From contig NZ_AUEF01000009.1 of NCBI RefSeq assembly GCF_000425845.1, positions 46,274 through 110,273 on the forward strand: a DNA stretch of 64,000 nt, read 5' to 3'. Position 1 is the stretch's first letter. Every line of letters starts with the position of its first letter. The translations under genes and the position numbers were made by a program. Positions 44,537-53,213 of this stretch are shown here, one piece after another. The stretch comes from Jeotgalicoccus psychrophilus DSM 19085 (GTDB taxonomy: Bacteria > Bacillota > Bacilli > Staphylococcales > Salinicoccaceae). A model generated the notes under the pieces. It saw only the letters and a program-made list of their open reading frames with translations. It had not been told where the DNA came from and did not search any database.

Positions 44537-45838
44537 CTAATCGAGTTCATTCAGTAAATTAATAATCTCTGCTTTGACGTTTAAATCTTTAATCGCCAAT
44601 ATTTTTTCTTTCGGATAATACAATCTTGAACCTAAACGGTGAATGCCGGTAATTGAATTAATAATTGCCGACTGGGAGCTTATTTCCCTAATGTCACCGT
44701 TTGGACGCAGCAAGTGAATTGGTCTGCGGTTTCTGTTCTGTCCCGGCCTGTCGTAATCGTACGGCAGATCTGAATAACTGTCGCTGAAGACGTAATAGTC
44801 CGGATCTATGCCCGCTTTTCTGTATAATTCGTTCAGTTCTGTAATCGTAATAATAGAACCGTCAAACGGTAAATATTTAAACAGGTCTCTGTTTACGAAA
44901 CGGCCGGCAAGGTCACTTAATATCTCATCTTCTTCATGTACCCATTCCTGCAGATAAAAATTCACGACCATTTCGTCCAGCCGGAGATAGTCATGAACGG
45001 TGACATCTTCATTAAAAAATGGTATGAAATATGTCGGCTTCTGTTTAAAGCTGTACTCCGATTTATACAGTGCTTTTGCCCGCTGCATCACCAGGTTCAG
45101 CATAACTTCCCCACCGCGCGATACCGGGTGGAAATAGACCTGCCAGTACATCTGATAGCGGCTCATTAAATAATCTTCCACTGCGTGCATGCCGCTTTCT
45201 TTAATCAGCACTTCATCTTTTGACGGACGCATCACGCGGAGTATGCGTTCCATATCGAAGTTACCGTAGCTGACACCGGTATAAAAAGAATCCCGCTGCA
45301 GATAATCCATACGGTCCGCATCAATCTGGCTTGAAATCATACTGATAACCAGTTTATTCGGATGTGTCTTGTTGATGACTTCCGCAACTTCACGCGGAAA
45401 GTCCGGTGACACTCTTGATAATACTTCGTTCACTTCAGTGTCTTCCAGTATAATTTTTTTCGTATATTCTTCATGATCTGTATGGAATATATCTTCAAAT
45501 GTATGAGAAAACGGCCCGTGCCCAAGGTCGTGCAGCAATGCCGCCGACAAGGCTAACAGACGGTCACCTGAGTCCCATTCAGGATATTCTTCAAAATTCT
45601 CAATCATCCGGCGGACAATTTCATACACCCCGAGCGAATGGTTAAAGCGTGAATGCTCTGCACTGTGAAATGCCAAATACAAAGTGCCGAGCTGTTTTAT
45701 TCTGCGGAGCCGCTGAAATTCTTTCGTTTTCACCAGATCCCAGATGACCTGATCGCGGACATGAACGTACCGGTGGACCGGATCTTTAAAGACTTTTTCT
45801 TCCTGTAATTGTTTCCTGCTGTAGTCACTCATCATCAC
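44537..45838 (-). CDS. HD-domain phosphohydrolase (YwfO-like, dGTPase-related)
   Basis: The 433-aa protein carries the HD metal site: His in FNHSLGVYEIVRRM, HD in ALLHDLGHGPFSHTFE, and Asp in SSQIDADRMDYLQRDS. This arrangement is that of the dGTPase-related HD family typified by B. subtilis YwfO. It probably hydrolyses (d)NTPs. Start GTG at 45838 with GGAGG 9 bases upstream. A YwhD gene follows. Confidence 0.9.
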   Translation of the reverse strand: MMMSDYSRKQLQEEKVFKDPVHRYVHVRDQVIWDLVKTKEFQRLRRIKQLGTLYLAFHSAEHSRFNHSLGVYEIVRRMIENFEEYPEWDSGDRLLALSAALLHDLGHGPFSHTFEDIFHTDHEEYTKKIILEDTEVNEVLSRVSPDFPREVAEVINKTHPNKLVISMISSQIDADRMDYLQRDSFYTGVSYGNFDMERILRVMRPSKDEVLIKESGMHAVEDYLMSRYQMYWQVYFHPVSRGGEVMLNLVMQRAKALYKSEYSFKQKPTYFIPFFNEDVTVHDYLRLDEMVVNFYLQEWVHEEDEILSDLAGRFVNRDLFKYLPFDGSIITITELNELYRKAGIDPDYYVFSDSYSDLPYDYDRPGQNRNRRPIHLLRPNGDIREISSQSAIINSITGIHRLGSRLYYPKEKILAIKDLNVKAEIINLLNELD

Positions 45839-45875
45839 GCTGTTACGCCTCCCTTAACACCCCAATAATATCATA

Positions 45876-45900
45876 AAACGGCCGGGTAAGCCGACCGTTT
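45876..45900 (-). terminator. Terminator of the MFS gene
   Basis: A 10-bp stem AAACGGTCGG/CCGGCCGTTT on the minus strand with one mismatch and a 5-base loop, followed by TATGAT. The T-run is weak. Confidence 0.5.
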
Positions 45901-45908
45901 CAACCTGT

Positions 45909-47087
45909 TTAACTGTATGAACCGGTGCCGCGTTTTCCAACCATCAGGAAGTAAACGAAACCTGCGGCAAGTATCGGTACAATTAATAGTAAATACATTC
46001 CGCTGTAGCCGGCAAATGGTACGAGCAGTCCTAAAAATACAGGACCGAAGCCGAGACCAATTTCTAAAATAATAAAATACGTCGATGTGGCGAGGCCGAC
46101 ATTTTCTTTCGGCGCCATGTTCACGCAGATAATCTGAGCGGCTGACTGGAAATTGCCGAAACCGAGGCCGATAAGAAAACCGGCAACGAGGACAATAAGT
46201 CCCGTCGAACCGTAGCCGAGCAGCAGAAATCCTGCTGCCATTAATATAAACGTCGGGTAAATAACAATATTAGGACCTTTTCGGTCAATCAGTCTGCCCG
46301 TAAACGGCCGGGTTGCAAGTACAGCCGCCGCATAGACGATAAAGAAGAAACTCGCCGCTCTAACGACATCGATTTCTATTGCATAAGTATTGAGGAAGGA
46401 CAGCACACTTGAATAAGCGAGCCCCATTAAAAATATCGACATGAGCATTCTGAGCGAGTTTTTCTCAATCAGCACAAATTTTTCCGGCTTGACTGCTGTG
46501 TCTTTCGTAACGTTATTTGTTTTAATCAGCGGGATCATCAGCACAACAACGAGCATTAAAATACCCACGTAAATTAACATCGTTTCAAATGAAATCTGTT
46601 CGAGAAGCAGAAATGCTAAAAACGGTCCGACGGCACTCGCCACCACCATACTCAAACTGAAGTAGCTGATTCCTTCACCGCGGCGTTCTTCCGGTACGGA
46701 TATCGTCGCCAGCGTGTTAAGCGCTGTACTGATCATCCCTGTTGCAATACCATTTAACAGCCGTGTCACAATTAAAAAAGTTAATCCGAAATCAAAAAAA
46801 TATAAAATATAAGTTAAAAAGTAAATCACTGTGCCGCCCAGCATAATTTTACGGGCGCCGAGGTGGTTTATCTGGTAGCCTGTCACACCCCGTCCGACCA
46901 GTACACCAACGATAAAAATACTTGCTGCAAAGCCGGCAATACTCGGATTGACACCGTATTTTTCAATTGCGTAGTTTCCGACTGTTACTAATGTTGAATA
47001 CATTGCCCCCATTAAAATAAAATGGAATGCAAAAATTGCTGTAAATTCTTTTGTCCATATTCTCGGTGCATAAGCACTTGTCGACAT
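45909..47087 (-). CDS. MFS transporter (drug/metabolite efflux type)
   Basis: The 392-aa protein has 12 membrane segments and a MFS loop GYQINHLGARKIML between segments 2 and 3, with RPFTGRLIDRKGPN in the second half. The start at 47087 is supported by AAGGA; the open frame continues 42 codons upstream without a ribosome site. The substrate is unknown. It follows lipL by about 50 bases. Confidence 0.88.
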   Translation of the reverse strand: MSTSAYAPRIWTKEFTAIFAFHFILMGAMYSTLVTVGNYAIEKYGVNPSIAGFAASIFIVGVLVGRGVTGYQINHLGARKIMLGGTVIYFLTYILYFFDFGLTFLIVTRLLNGIATGMISTALNTLATISVPEERRGEGISYFSLSMVVASAVGPFLAFLLLEQISFETMLIYVGILMLVVVLMIPLIKTNNVTKDTAVKPEKFVLIEKNSLRMLMSIFLMGLAYSSVLSFLNTYAIEIDVVRAASFFFIVYAAAVLATRPFTGRLIDRKGPNIVIYPTFILMAAGFLLLGYGSTGLIVLVAGFLIGLGFGNFQSAAQIICVNMAPKENVGLATSTYFIILEIGLGFGPVFLGLLVPFAGYSGMYLLLIVPILAAGFVYFLMVGKRGTGSYS

Positions 47088-47136
47088 GTTATTCCTTCTT
47101 TCATAAAAATTAAAAAACCAGTATAAAATATACTGG

Positions 47137-47952
47137 TCAGTCAAAAGATACGTATTTTTTATTACGTTCTTTAATGTTTCTGAGGAGCTGTTCGTACTGA
47201 GCCTGCTGCTCATCGTTCAGCACCGGATAGTCCGTTATTTCTGCACCCATATCACGGAGTACATTTAAGGCGCGTTCCTCCACGTCCTGAATCGAGAACT
47301 CTGTATTCAGCAGTTCATTTAACGATGCCATATGATTTGGATTAATTACCGGATATGTAAATTTCGCACTCTCTTCTGCACGTGCATCACGATAAAAATC
47401 CTGCATCATTAATGCACGTTTTGAACCGCTGCCTGTAACAGATAAGTATATCTGTACCGCAACACCATCTTTAATGCGGCGCTGGGAAATACCTGCGAAT
47501 TTTTTGCCGCCGATACTTAAATCATAAGTGCCGGGACAGTAGCTGGCTGAAATTTCATACGCTTCGATTTTTCCTTCCGGAAACATTTTTGTCACTAACT
47601 CTGTCATTATATCATAGCCTTTTTCTATGTAAGGAAAATCTGCTTTAGGTAAAATTAAAGAGATATTCAGTACACCTTCGTCCAGCACAACACCTAAACC
47701 TCCGCTGTTGCGCACGATGTAATCGAAGCCTGCATCCGAAATATAGTCGAGTCCGTAAGACAGTTTCGGCAGTCTCGCATCCTGAAGCCCTAATATAATA
47801 TAAGGCGAATGCACCCAAAAACGTACTTTAGGCACATCGTCTTCACTGATCTGATGCTGCAGGAAATCATCAAACGCAAACGATTCAAAAGGATGTTCCG
47901 TTCGCATTTTATCAATGACCTCCACCGGTCCGTTAAAAAATTCAGCTGTCAT
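47137..47952 (-). CDS. lipL: Lipoyl amidotransferase LipL (octanoyl-[GcvH]:protein N-octanoyltransferase)
   Basis: The 271-aa protein belongs to the BPL/LplA/LipB fold with RNSGGLGVVLDEGVLN and the LipL-type catalytic Cys at 139 in SASYCPGTYDLSIGGKKFAG. LipL moves octanoyl or lipoyl from GcvH to the E2 subunits of 2-oxoacid dehydrogenases. It overlaps the pta gene by 11 bases, the same pairing seen in staphylococci and Bacillus. Confidence 0.9.
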   Translation of the reverse strand: MTAEFFNGPVEVIDKMRTEHPFESFAFDDFLQHQISEDDVPKVRFWVHSPYIILGLQDARLPKLSYGLDYISDAGFDYIVRNSGGLGVVLDEGVLNISLILPKADFPYIEKGYDIMTELVTKMFPEGKIEAYEISASYCPGTYDLSIGGKKFAGISQRRIKDGVAVQIYLSVTGSGSKRALMMQDFYRDARAEESAKFTYPVINPNHMASLNELLNTEFSIQDVEERALNVLRDMGAEITDYPVLNDEQQAQYEQLLRNIKERNKKYVSFD

Positions 47953-48931
47953 GACGATTCGCCATCACCTGTGTTGCTGTAAATAATGCCAGGTTATATA
48001 CTTCTTCTGTCGTCGTACCGCGTGACAGATCATTAACCGGCTTGTTCAGGCCCTGCAGAATAGGTCCGTAAGCTTCAAATCCGCCCAAACGCTGAGCAAT
48101 TTTATATCCGATATTACCCGCTTCAAGAGATGGGAAGATAAAGACATTCGCATTCCCTTCGAGCGGTGAATTTGGAGATTTCTTCTCTGCTACACTGGGA
48201 ACAAATGCCGCATCGAACTGCAGCTCGCCGTCGATTAGTGTATCTGGAAGTTTATCCTGTGCGTATTCAGTTGCTAAACGGACTTTCTCCGCTTCTTCTG
48301 TTTTCGCAGATCCTTTTGAAGAAAAGCTTAAGAGCGCAACACGCGGTGTAATACCAAAGCTCATCGTCGTCTTCGCTGTTTCAACCGCAACTTCCGCAAG
48401 CTCTTCAGCAGTCAGTGTCGGGTTAATTGCACAATCTCCCATTACGTACAATTCATCGCCGCGGCGCATAAAGAATATCCCGCTCGTTTTCGACACGCCT
48501 TCTTTTGTTTTTATAATCTGCAGTGCAGGACGGACTGTATCCGGCGTCGAATGTATTGCACCTGACACCAATCCGTCAGCATAGCCTGTATGCACAAGCA
48601 TCGTTCCGAAGTAGTTTATATTTTGGATAATATCTTCAGCCTGTTCAAGCGTCACTTTGCCCTGTCTGACTTCACAAAATTTCCCGGCAAGCCGTGGGCT
48701 TAACTCGGACGTTTTCGGATTTAAAATTTCTAAACCTTCTATATTAATGTTTTCCTCTGCGGCAATTTGCTTAAGCTCGTCAGCATCACCGAGAACAATC
48801 GGATGCACGTAGCTGTTTGATAAATGTCCTGCTGCTGCAGTCAGAATTCTTTTATCTGTACCTTCTGGAAATACAATTCTGATGTTTTCACCATTTAAAT
48901 TATTTTTAAGATCTTTAATGAATTTACTCAT
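47942..48931 (-). CDS. pta: Phosphate acetyltransferase
   Basis: The 329-aa protein matches Pta: RIVFPEGTDKRILTAAA, ADGLVSGAIHSTPDTVRPAL, MGDCAINPTLTAEELAE, LLSFSSKGSAKTEE and LEAGNIGYKIAQRLGG. It interconverts acetyl-CoA and acetyl phosphate. It is transcribed from a good divergent promoter shared with the hemQ gap and is coupled to lipL. Confidence 0.96.
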   Translation of the reverse strand: MSKFIKDLKNNLNGENIRIVFPEGTDKRILTAAAGHLSNSYVHPIVLGDADELKQIAAEENINIEGLEILNPKTSELSPRLAGKFCEVRQGKVTLEQAEDIIQNINYFGTMLVHTGYADGLVSGAIHSTPDTVRPALQIIKTKEGVSKTSGIFFMRRGDELYVMGDCAINPTLTAEELAEVAVETAKTTMSFGITPRVALLSFSSKGSAKTEEAEKVRLATEYAQDKLPDTLIDGELQFDAAFVPSVAEKKSPNSPLEGNANVFIFPSLEAGNIGYKIAQRLGGFEAYGPILQGLNKPVNDLSRGTTTEEVYNLALFTATQVMANRHDS

Positions 48932-48963
48932 TATATCCTCCTTGGCTACTATACTCTAAGTAT

Positions 48964-48992
48964 ATTATACGTGTTTTGTCACATCTTTTAAA
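48964..48992 (-). promoter_or_regulatory. Sigma-A type promoter of pta-lipL
   Basis: On the minus strand TTTAAA (-35) and TATAAT (-10) are separated by exactly 17 bp, about 33 bases before the pta start. Confidence 0.6.
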
Positions 48993-49001
48993 CAGAATCT
49001 C

Positions 49002-49031
49002 TTGTTAAAACGTTTTCCATTGGTCTAGAAT
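49002..49031 (+). promoter_or_regulatory. Sigma-A type promoter of hemQ
   Basis: TTGTTA (-35) and TAGAAT (-10) with an 18-bp spacer, 32 bases before the hemQ start; divergent from the pta promoter. Confidence 0.55.
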
Positions 49032-49062
49032 AGAAGTAATGACTTAATAAGGAGAGACTAAG

Positions 49063-49812
49063 ATGAGTGAACCGGTAAGTACAATAGATGGCTGGTACAG
49101 CTTGCACCTGCTTTACAGCGTGGACTGGGCAGGTTTACGTGTGCTGGACAAAGATGAAAGAAATTCGCTGACAGATGAATTGCAGGCATTTTTAAACAGA
49201 CAGGAAGAAGTGCATGAAAAACACGAAGGTGACTATGCATTCTACAATATTATGGGACATAAAGCAGACGTTATCGTCTGGCTGCTGCGCCCGACAGCAG
49301 ACGAGCTGATTAAGCTTGAGCTTGAAATTAACAAACTCGCGATTGCGGACTACTTAATTCCAACTTACTCATACGTATCTATAATCGAGATGAGCAGCTA
49401 TTTAGGAGGAAACAAAACTCCTGAAGAGATGATGGAAATTCCTCACATTCAGCAGAGATTATATCCTTCACTGGAAAAATCTAAGTTCATCTGTTTCTAC
49501 CCGATGGATAAAAAACGCGACCTTGATGACAACTGGTACATGCTGCCGATGGAAGAGCGCAAACAGTTAATGCGCGACCACGGCATGATCGGCCGCAAAT
49601 ATGCCGGTAAAATCAAGCAGTACATTACAGGCTCACAAGGCTTAGACAAATACGAGTGGGCAGTTACACTATTATCGGATGACATGCTCGAATTCAAAAA
49701 GATTATTTACGAAATGAGATTCGATGAAACAAGCGCACGCTACGGCGTCTTCGGCGACTTCTACGTCGGCGGACATATTCCGAACGATGCGATTGCTGAT
49801 TACTTCGGATAA
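49063..49812 (+). CDS. hemQ: Coproheme decarboxylase HemQ
   Basis: The 249-aa protein is the chlorite-dismutase-like enzyme of Gram-positive heme synthesis. The reactive Tyr lies in [18 protein letters not shown] and the proximal His in [18 protein letters not shown]. It decarboxylates coproheme to heme b. Divergent placement from pta is the staphylococcal arrangement. GGAGAG ribosome site; a clear terminator follows. Confidence 0.95.
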   Translation: MSEPVSTIDGWYSLHLLYSVDWAGLRVLDKDERNSLTDELQAFLNRQEEVHEKHEGDYAFYNIMGHKADVIVWLLRPTADELIKLELEINKLAIADYLIPTYSYVSIIEMSSYLGGNKTPEEMMEIPHIQQRLYPSLEKSKFICFYPMDKKRDLDDNWYMLPMEERKQLMRDHGMIGRKYAGKIKQYITGSQGLDKYEWAVTLLSDDMLEFKKIIYEMRFDETSARYGVFGDFYVGGHIPNDAIADYFG

Positions 49813-49831
49813 CTTATATTTACGATTGGCT

Positions 49832-49862
49832 GGCGATTCCCTCAAGGGAGTCGTCTTTTTTG
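49832..49862 (+). terminator. Terminator of hemQ
   Basis: A 10-bp stem GGCGATTCCC/GGGAGTCGTC with TCAA loop and TTTTTTT. Confidence 0.9.
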
Positions 49863-49969
49863 TCTGGTTACAACAGCTTCCGTCTATTCAGCACGTTTTT
49901 CTACCTGCCTTGTTTTATTCTGTGAGATAATGGTTATATATAAGTATCTATTATTTAGGAGGTAAACTT

Positions 49970-50089
49970 ATGGGACGTTTACTCAAACGTGCGGCAATTT
50001 TTATCGCACCAATTATTATAAATAAAATCGTTCAAAAATTTCTTAACAAAGACGGGAGCTCTTCGTCAAAAAAGAAGAAGAGAAAATAA
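49970..50089 (+). CDS. 39-aa cationic membrane peptide
   Basis: This short frame was found by eye. It has a strong ribosome site (TTAGGAGG, 7 bases before the ATG), its own downstream terminator, and encodes a hydrophobic helix (AAIFIAPIIINKIVQKFL) followed by a Ser-rich turn and the basic tail KKKKRK. It could be a small membrane protein, a phenol-soluble-modulin-like peptide or a toxin. Isolated between hemQ and an MBL-fold gene. Confidence 0.75.
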   Translation: MGRLLKRAAIFIAPIIINKIVQKFLNKDGSSSSKKKKRK

Positions 50090-50098
50090 TACAAGATA

Positions 50099-50128
50099 AA
50101 AACCACCTAACTCATGTTAAGTGGTTTT
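50099..50128 (+). terminator. Terminator of the 39-aa gene
   Basis: AAAACCAC/GTGGTTTT arms with an inner TAAC/GTTA stem, followed by CTGTCTAT; T-run is within the stem. Confidence 0.75.
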
Positions 50129-50152
50129 CTGTCTATATAAAGGATGATTATT

Positions 50153-50875
50153 ATGCTCACCCAAATATCACCGCACGTTTACATACTGCCGTTCGACAGT
50201 CAGCGTGACCGTCCGAATCTCGGCTACATACACGGCGAAAAGTTCAGTATCCTCGTCGATGCAGGCAATTCCAGAGCACATTTGAACGCAATGCTTGAAG
50301 CGGTTGATGAAGCGGGGCTGCCGAAACCTGAAATTGCACTGATTACCCACTGGCACTGGGATCACACTTTCGGCATGCACGCCTTTTCCGGCACGACGAT
50401 GACTCAGACGAAAACCAATGAAATTCTCAGCATTCTTACAAAATGGGAATGGAAGCCGGAAGCCATGGATGAGCGACTTAAGACCGGTGAGGAATGCGAA
50501 TTCTGCGACACCCATATGAAAATTGAATACGATGATATCACCGACATTAAAGTCGTTCGTGCAGACATTGAGTTCGACGGGAACTTAACACTGAACTTAG
50601 GCAGCGTTACAGTCGAAGTCACACCGATTGCTAACCCCCATTCCGATGACGGCGCAGTCGTTTTCGTTCAGGAAGATAAAGTGCTATTCGCCGGCGATGC
50701 CGACACGGGCGATTTTTACAAACTGGACGGCGGATACGATGCGGACAAATTTTATGACTACATTACAACCGTCGACAAAATCCCCTACGCCACTTATATC
50801 CATGGCCACCTTGCCCCGATGACGCGCACAGAAGTTTCGGCGCTCCGAAAAGAAATCGGGGAGACAGACTTATAA
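50153..50875 (+). CDS. MBL-fold metallo-hydrolase
   Basis: The 240-aa protein has the zinc-binding motif THWHWDHTFGMH, His in IANPHSDDGAVV, Asp in LFAGDADTGDFY and His in YIHGHLAPMT, the normal order for metallo-beta-lactamase-fold hydrolases. An extra pair of Cys (ECEFCDTHMK) lies in the insert. The ATG at 50153 is preferred to 50144, which touches the AAGG site. The substrate is unknown. Confidence 0.9.
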   Translation: MLTQISPHVYILPFDSQRDRPNLGYIHGEKFSILVDAGNSRAHLNAMLEAVDEAGLPKPEIALITHWHWDHTFGMHAFSGTTMTQTKTNEILSILTKWEWKPEAMDERLKTGEECEFCDTHMKIEYDDITDIKVVRADIEFDGNLTLNLGSVTVEVTPIANPHSDDGAVVFVQEDKVLFAGDADTGDFYKLDGGYDADKFYDYITTVDKIPYATYIHGHLAPMTRTEVSALRKEIGETDL

Positions 50876-50885
50876 CATTACTAAA

Positions 50886-50915
50886 AAACGCCCCGGACTT
50901 TTATCCAGGGCGTTT
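50886..50915 (+). terminator. Terminator of the MBL-fold gene
   Basis: A 12-bp stem AAACGCCCCGGA/TCCAGGGCGTTT with one mismatch and loop CTTTTA; also functions in the minus direction (AAAAAA upstream). Confidence 0.8.
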
Positions 50916-50991
50916 CATGTTGTTTAAAATCCTTATTCCGCTTTTTTTCTTCTCTGATTTTCGTATAGGTTTTTGTCAGCAGGAAAGTGTC

Positions 50992-51237
50992 TTACATCAG
51001 CCTGTCGATGCGAAATATCACGTCATCGTTTACAAGCTCTTTTCTTTGAAAATCTTGTTCTTCAATAAAGACATACGTCTGAACAATCTGTGCTTTCATA
51101 TAACCTAAAATCGGTTTTAACTGATTTTCTACAATTAAATAATGTTTTGGTGACCCCGCAGTAACAACGATACCTGCAACTTTATGCTGCAGTCCATTGA
51201 CCGGCAGCAAATCAAAAATATTTTTAAAATAAATCAT
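50992..51237 (-). pseudogene. C-terminal remnant of an NAD(P)H-dependent FMN reductase
   Basis: The 81 codons read FKNIFDLLPVNGLQHKVAGI, VVTAGSPKHYLIVENQLKPI and GYMKAQIVQTYVFIEEQDF, which matches the C-terminal part of flavodoxin-like NAD(P)H:FMN reductases of staphylococci as I remember them. The N-terminal half with the FMN loop (GSxR) is missing. The ATG at 51237 has no ribosome site and sits exactly against the palindromic element 51238-51317, so the gene was probably broken there. Confidence 0.7.
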
Positions 51238-51317
51238 CCGTTCGTTATCTTTCCTCAGGTCTCGCGTGAGCCTGTAGTCTTACACTGATGCTATTCCCCC
51301 TGGAGTATAACGGACGG
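51238..51317 (-). repeat. Structured palindromic element, copy 2
   Basis: The outer 11-bp stem CCGTTCGTTAT/ATAACGGACGG has one wobble. Read on the minus strand the core is ACTCCAGGGGGAATAGCATC, AAGACTACAGGCT and GAGGAAAG, which lines up with ACTCCTCGGGGAAAAGCATC, AAGACTACAGGCT and CGGGAAAG of copy 1 at 33901-33985. The outer stems differ completely in sequence but both pair. Confidence 0.7.
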
Positions 51318-51373
51318 ATTTTGTCTACCCTATATAATTCATTTTATTTTCTCATGGCTTTTGTGCCATCCCC

Positions 51374-52141
51374 TTATATTGTTGCTTTATTAAACGTCAT
51401 TATCGACAATAATAATATGAGTACTGAAGCTGCAACAGTAATCAGCACTGCCGGTAAGACATTGCTCAGTCCCGATTCGCCCGTTAGCAATTCTACATTG
51501 GAAGTAATTAAAGACTGCGGAAGATATTCCGCTGCTGCCGGATGAATGCTCAGAATAATCATGATGATAACCACCCCAAGCAGTGTAAATAATACTCCGA
51601 GAAAACTCGTTCTGAAAATCGCTGATGCCAGCATAATTACACTAATCAGAAAAACACCGTAAAGCCATGTCAAAGCGAATGCCCCCCATATATTTTCAAG
51701 CTGGTTGTCCCAGTAATACATTGTATATAAGTATGCAGTGACAGCACTTAATACGTAAACAAACGTCCACATCAATGCAGTATATAAAAACTTCACGATT
51801 ATTACATTGTGCCGCTTCAGCCCTTTAGTTAAGAAGTTTACAAGTGTATTTCTCGTAAATTCATTCGTCAGTATACTGCCCGTAACAACGACTAATATGG
51901 GCAATCCCAGCTGGTTCATGTTACCGAAAAATTGAACATATGAATCCATACCTGTAACGGCGGGAAGGTCAAATGAAATACCGGCGTCTTCCATCACCAT
52001 TGCCATAATATCCGGCATCAGGAGTGCGGTTAGCGGGCTGATAATACCGATAATGATAAACACCGCTAAGAGAACAAACAGTTTGAAATTTCTTACAGAC
52101 TCCATTATTTCTTTTTTAAACAGCGCGGAAACCTGGTTCAT
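51374..52141 (-). CDS. ABC-2 type permease (YxlG-like)
   Basis: The 255-aa protein has six membrane segments and the ABC-2 cytoplasmic pattern FKKEIMESVRNFKLF and EFTRNTLVNFLTKGLKRH. It overlaps the ATPase gene by 4 bases. The order YxlE-like, ATPase, permease matches the B. subtilis yxlEFG genes, though there they sit under the ECF factor SigY. The substrate is unknown; such exporters often confer peptide-antibiotic tolerance. Confidence 0.88.
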   Translation of the reverse strand: MNQVSALFKKEIMESVRNFKLFVLLAVFIIIGIISPLTALLMPDIMAMVMEDAGISFDLPAVTGMDSYVQFFGNMNQLGLPILVVVTGSILTNEFTRNTLVNFLTKGLKRHNVIIVKFLYTALMWTFVYVLSAVTAYLYTMYYWDNQLENIWGAFALTWLYGVFLISVIMLASAIFRTSFLGVLFTLLGVVIIMIILSIHPAAAEYLPQSLITSNVELLTGESGLSNVLPAVLITVAASVLILLLSIMTFNKATI

Positions 52142-53013
52142 GACGTCACCTCCATATATACATCTTCAAGAGACCTTCTCTCTCTGACTATACTGTCCGG
52201 ATAAATCTCTTTGTCCTGAAGTATTTTGTATATATTTTTAAGCGGCTGACTCTTCACACGGTATTTAGACTCGCTGACATGCTTAATTTCCATCTCCGCA
52301 CTGAGCGTCTTAAATTCTTCCCCGGACAACTCAAGCATAATTCCTTTATCCCCGAGACTCTTATCCAGATTAATTTCTTCTACAACGTTGCCGTTATATA
52401 GAATCCCTGCCATATCGCAGATTCGTTCCACGTCCGTTAAGATATGGGTCGAGAAAATAACCGTCGTTTCCGCCGTAATACGCTTTAGAATATTAAGTAT
52501 TTCACTGCGACCTTTCGGATCCAGAGCACTCGTCGGCTCATCACAAATCAGGAGCTTCGGTTTGTTAATCAGTGCCTGAGCAATGCCGAGACGCTGCTTC
52601 ATTCCTCTTGAGTACGTATTAATTGTAGATGATTCGTTATCCATTCCAACCAGTTCAAGCAGCTCCCTTATTCTCGGCTGACGTTCTGCTTTACTGATAT
52701 TAGTAATTTCCGCACATAATTTTAAATACTCTTCAGCTCTCATATAACCGTAAAATTCAGGCACATCCGGCAGGTAGCCAATATAGCTGTTTGTATCTGT
52801 TTTGCCGAAGACAACTTTCTCTCCGCACACTTCAATCTCCCCTGAATCAGGTTTCAACAGCCCCAGTATCATTTTCATTGTTGTCGTTTTACCTGTGCCG
52901 TTGTTGCCTATAAATCCGTATATCGTATGTTCTTTAACAACTAAACTCAAATCGTCAATGACTATTTTTCCATTAAACGATTTACTCAGATTATCTATCT
53001 TCAATATATTCAT
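52138..53013 (-). CDS. ABC transporter ATP-binding protein (YxlF-like)
   Basis: The 291-aa ATPase has Walker A GNNGTGKTT, signature TYSRGMKQRLGIAQAL and Walker B LLICDEPTSALDPKG. The ATG at 53013 follows the YxlE-like stop by one base with GGAG 10 bases before it. A C-terminal accessory domain of about 75 residues follows the H-loop region. Works with the overlapping permease. Confidence 0.93.
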   Translation of the reverse strand: MNILKIDNLSKSFNGKIVIDDLSLVVKEHTIYGFIGNNGTGKTTTMKMILGLLKPDSGEIEVCGEKVVFGKTDTNSYIGYLPDVPEFYGYMRAEEYLKLCAEITNISKAERQPRIRELLELVGMDNESSTINTYSRGMKQRLGIAQALINKPKLLICDEPTSALDPKGRSEILNILKRITAETTVIFSTHILTDVERICDMAGILYNGNVVEEINLDKSLGDKGIMLELSGEEFKTLSAEMEIKHVSESKYRVKSQPLKNIYKILQDKEIYPDSIVRERRSLEDVYMEVTS

Positions 53014-53014
53014 A

Positions 53015-53212
53015 TTATCGCCGCTCCAGTACAAAATATAATACCGGACCGATTAAATTCAGAAATACGGCAATAAGTATCCAGCCCGGTTTATTTAAAT
53101 ATTTAAACTCCTGCTGTCTGATAATCATGACCAGCGCTGTAATCATCAGTACAGACTGCAGAATTACTAATGGTATTAGAAACGGTAACAATTCAGTTAT
53201 ATCTGTGTTCAT
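53015..53212 (-). CDS. PLDc_N-type small membrane protein (YxlE-like), copy 1
   Basis: The 65-aa protein has two membrane segments and ends in IGPVLYFVLERR, the signature of the phospholipase D N-terminal-type (cardiolipin synthase N) domain. B. subtilis YxlE is of this type and is a negative regulator of SigY activity. It is 1 base from the XRE gene stop region and 1 base from the ATPase start, so all four genes are coupled. A paralogue lies at 54460-54657. Confidence 0.88.
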   Translation of the reverse strand: MNTDITELLPFLIPLVILQSVLMITALVMIIRQQEFKYLNKPGWILIAVFLNLIGPVLYFVLERR

Positions 53213-53213
53213 A

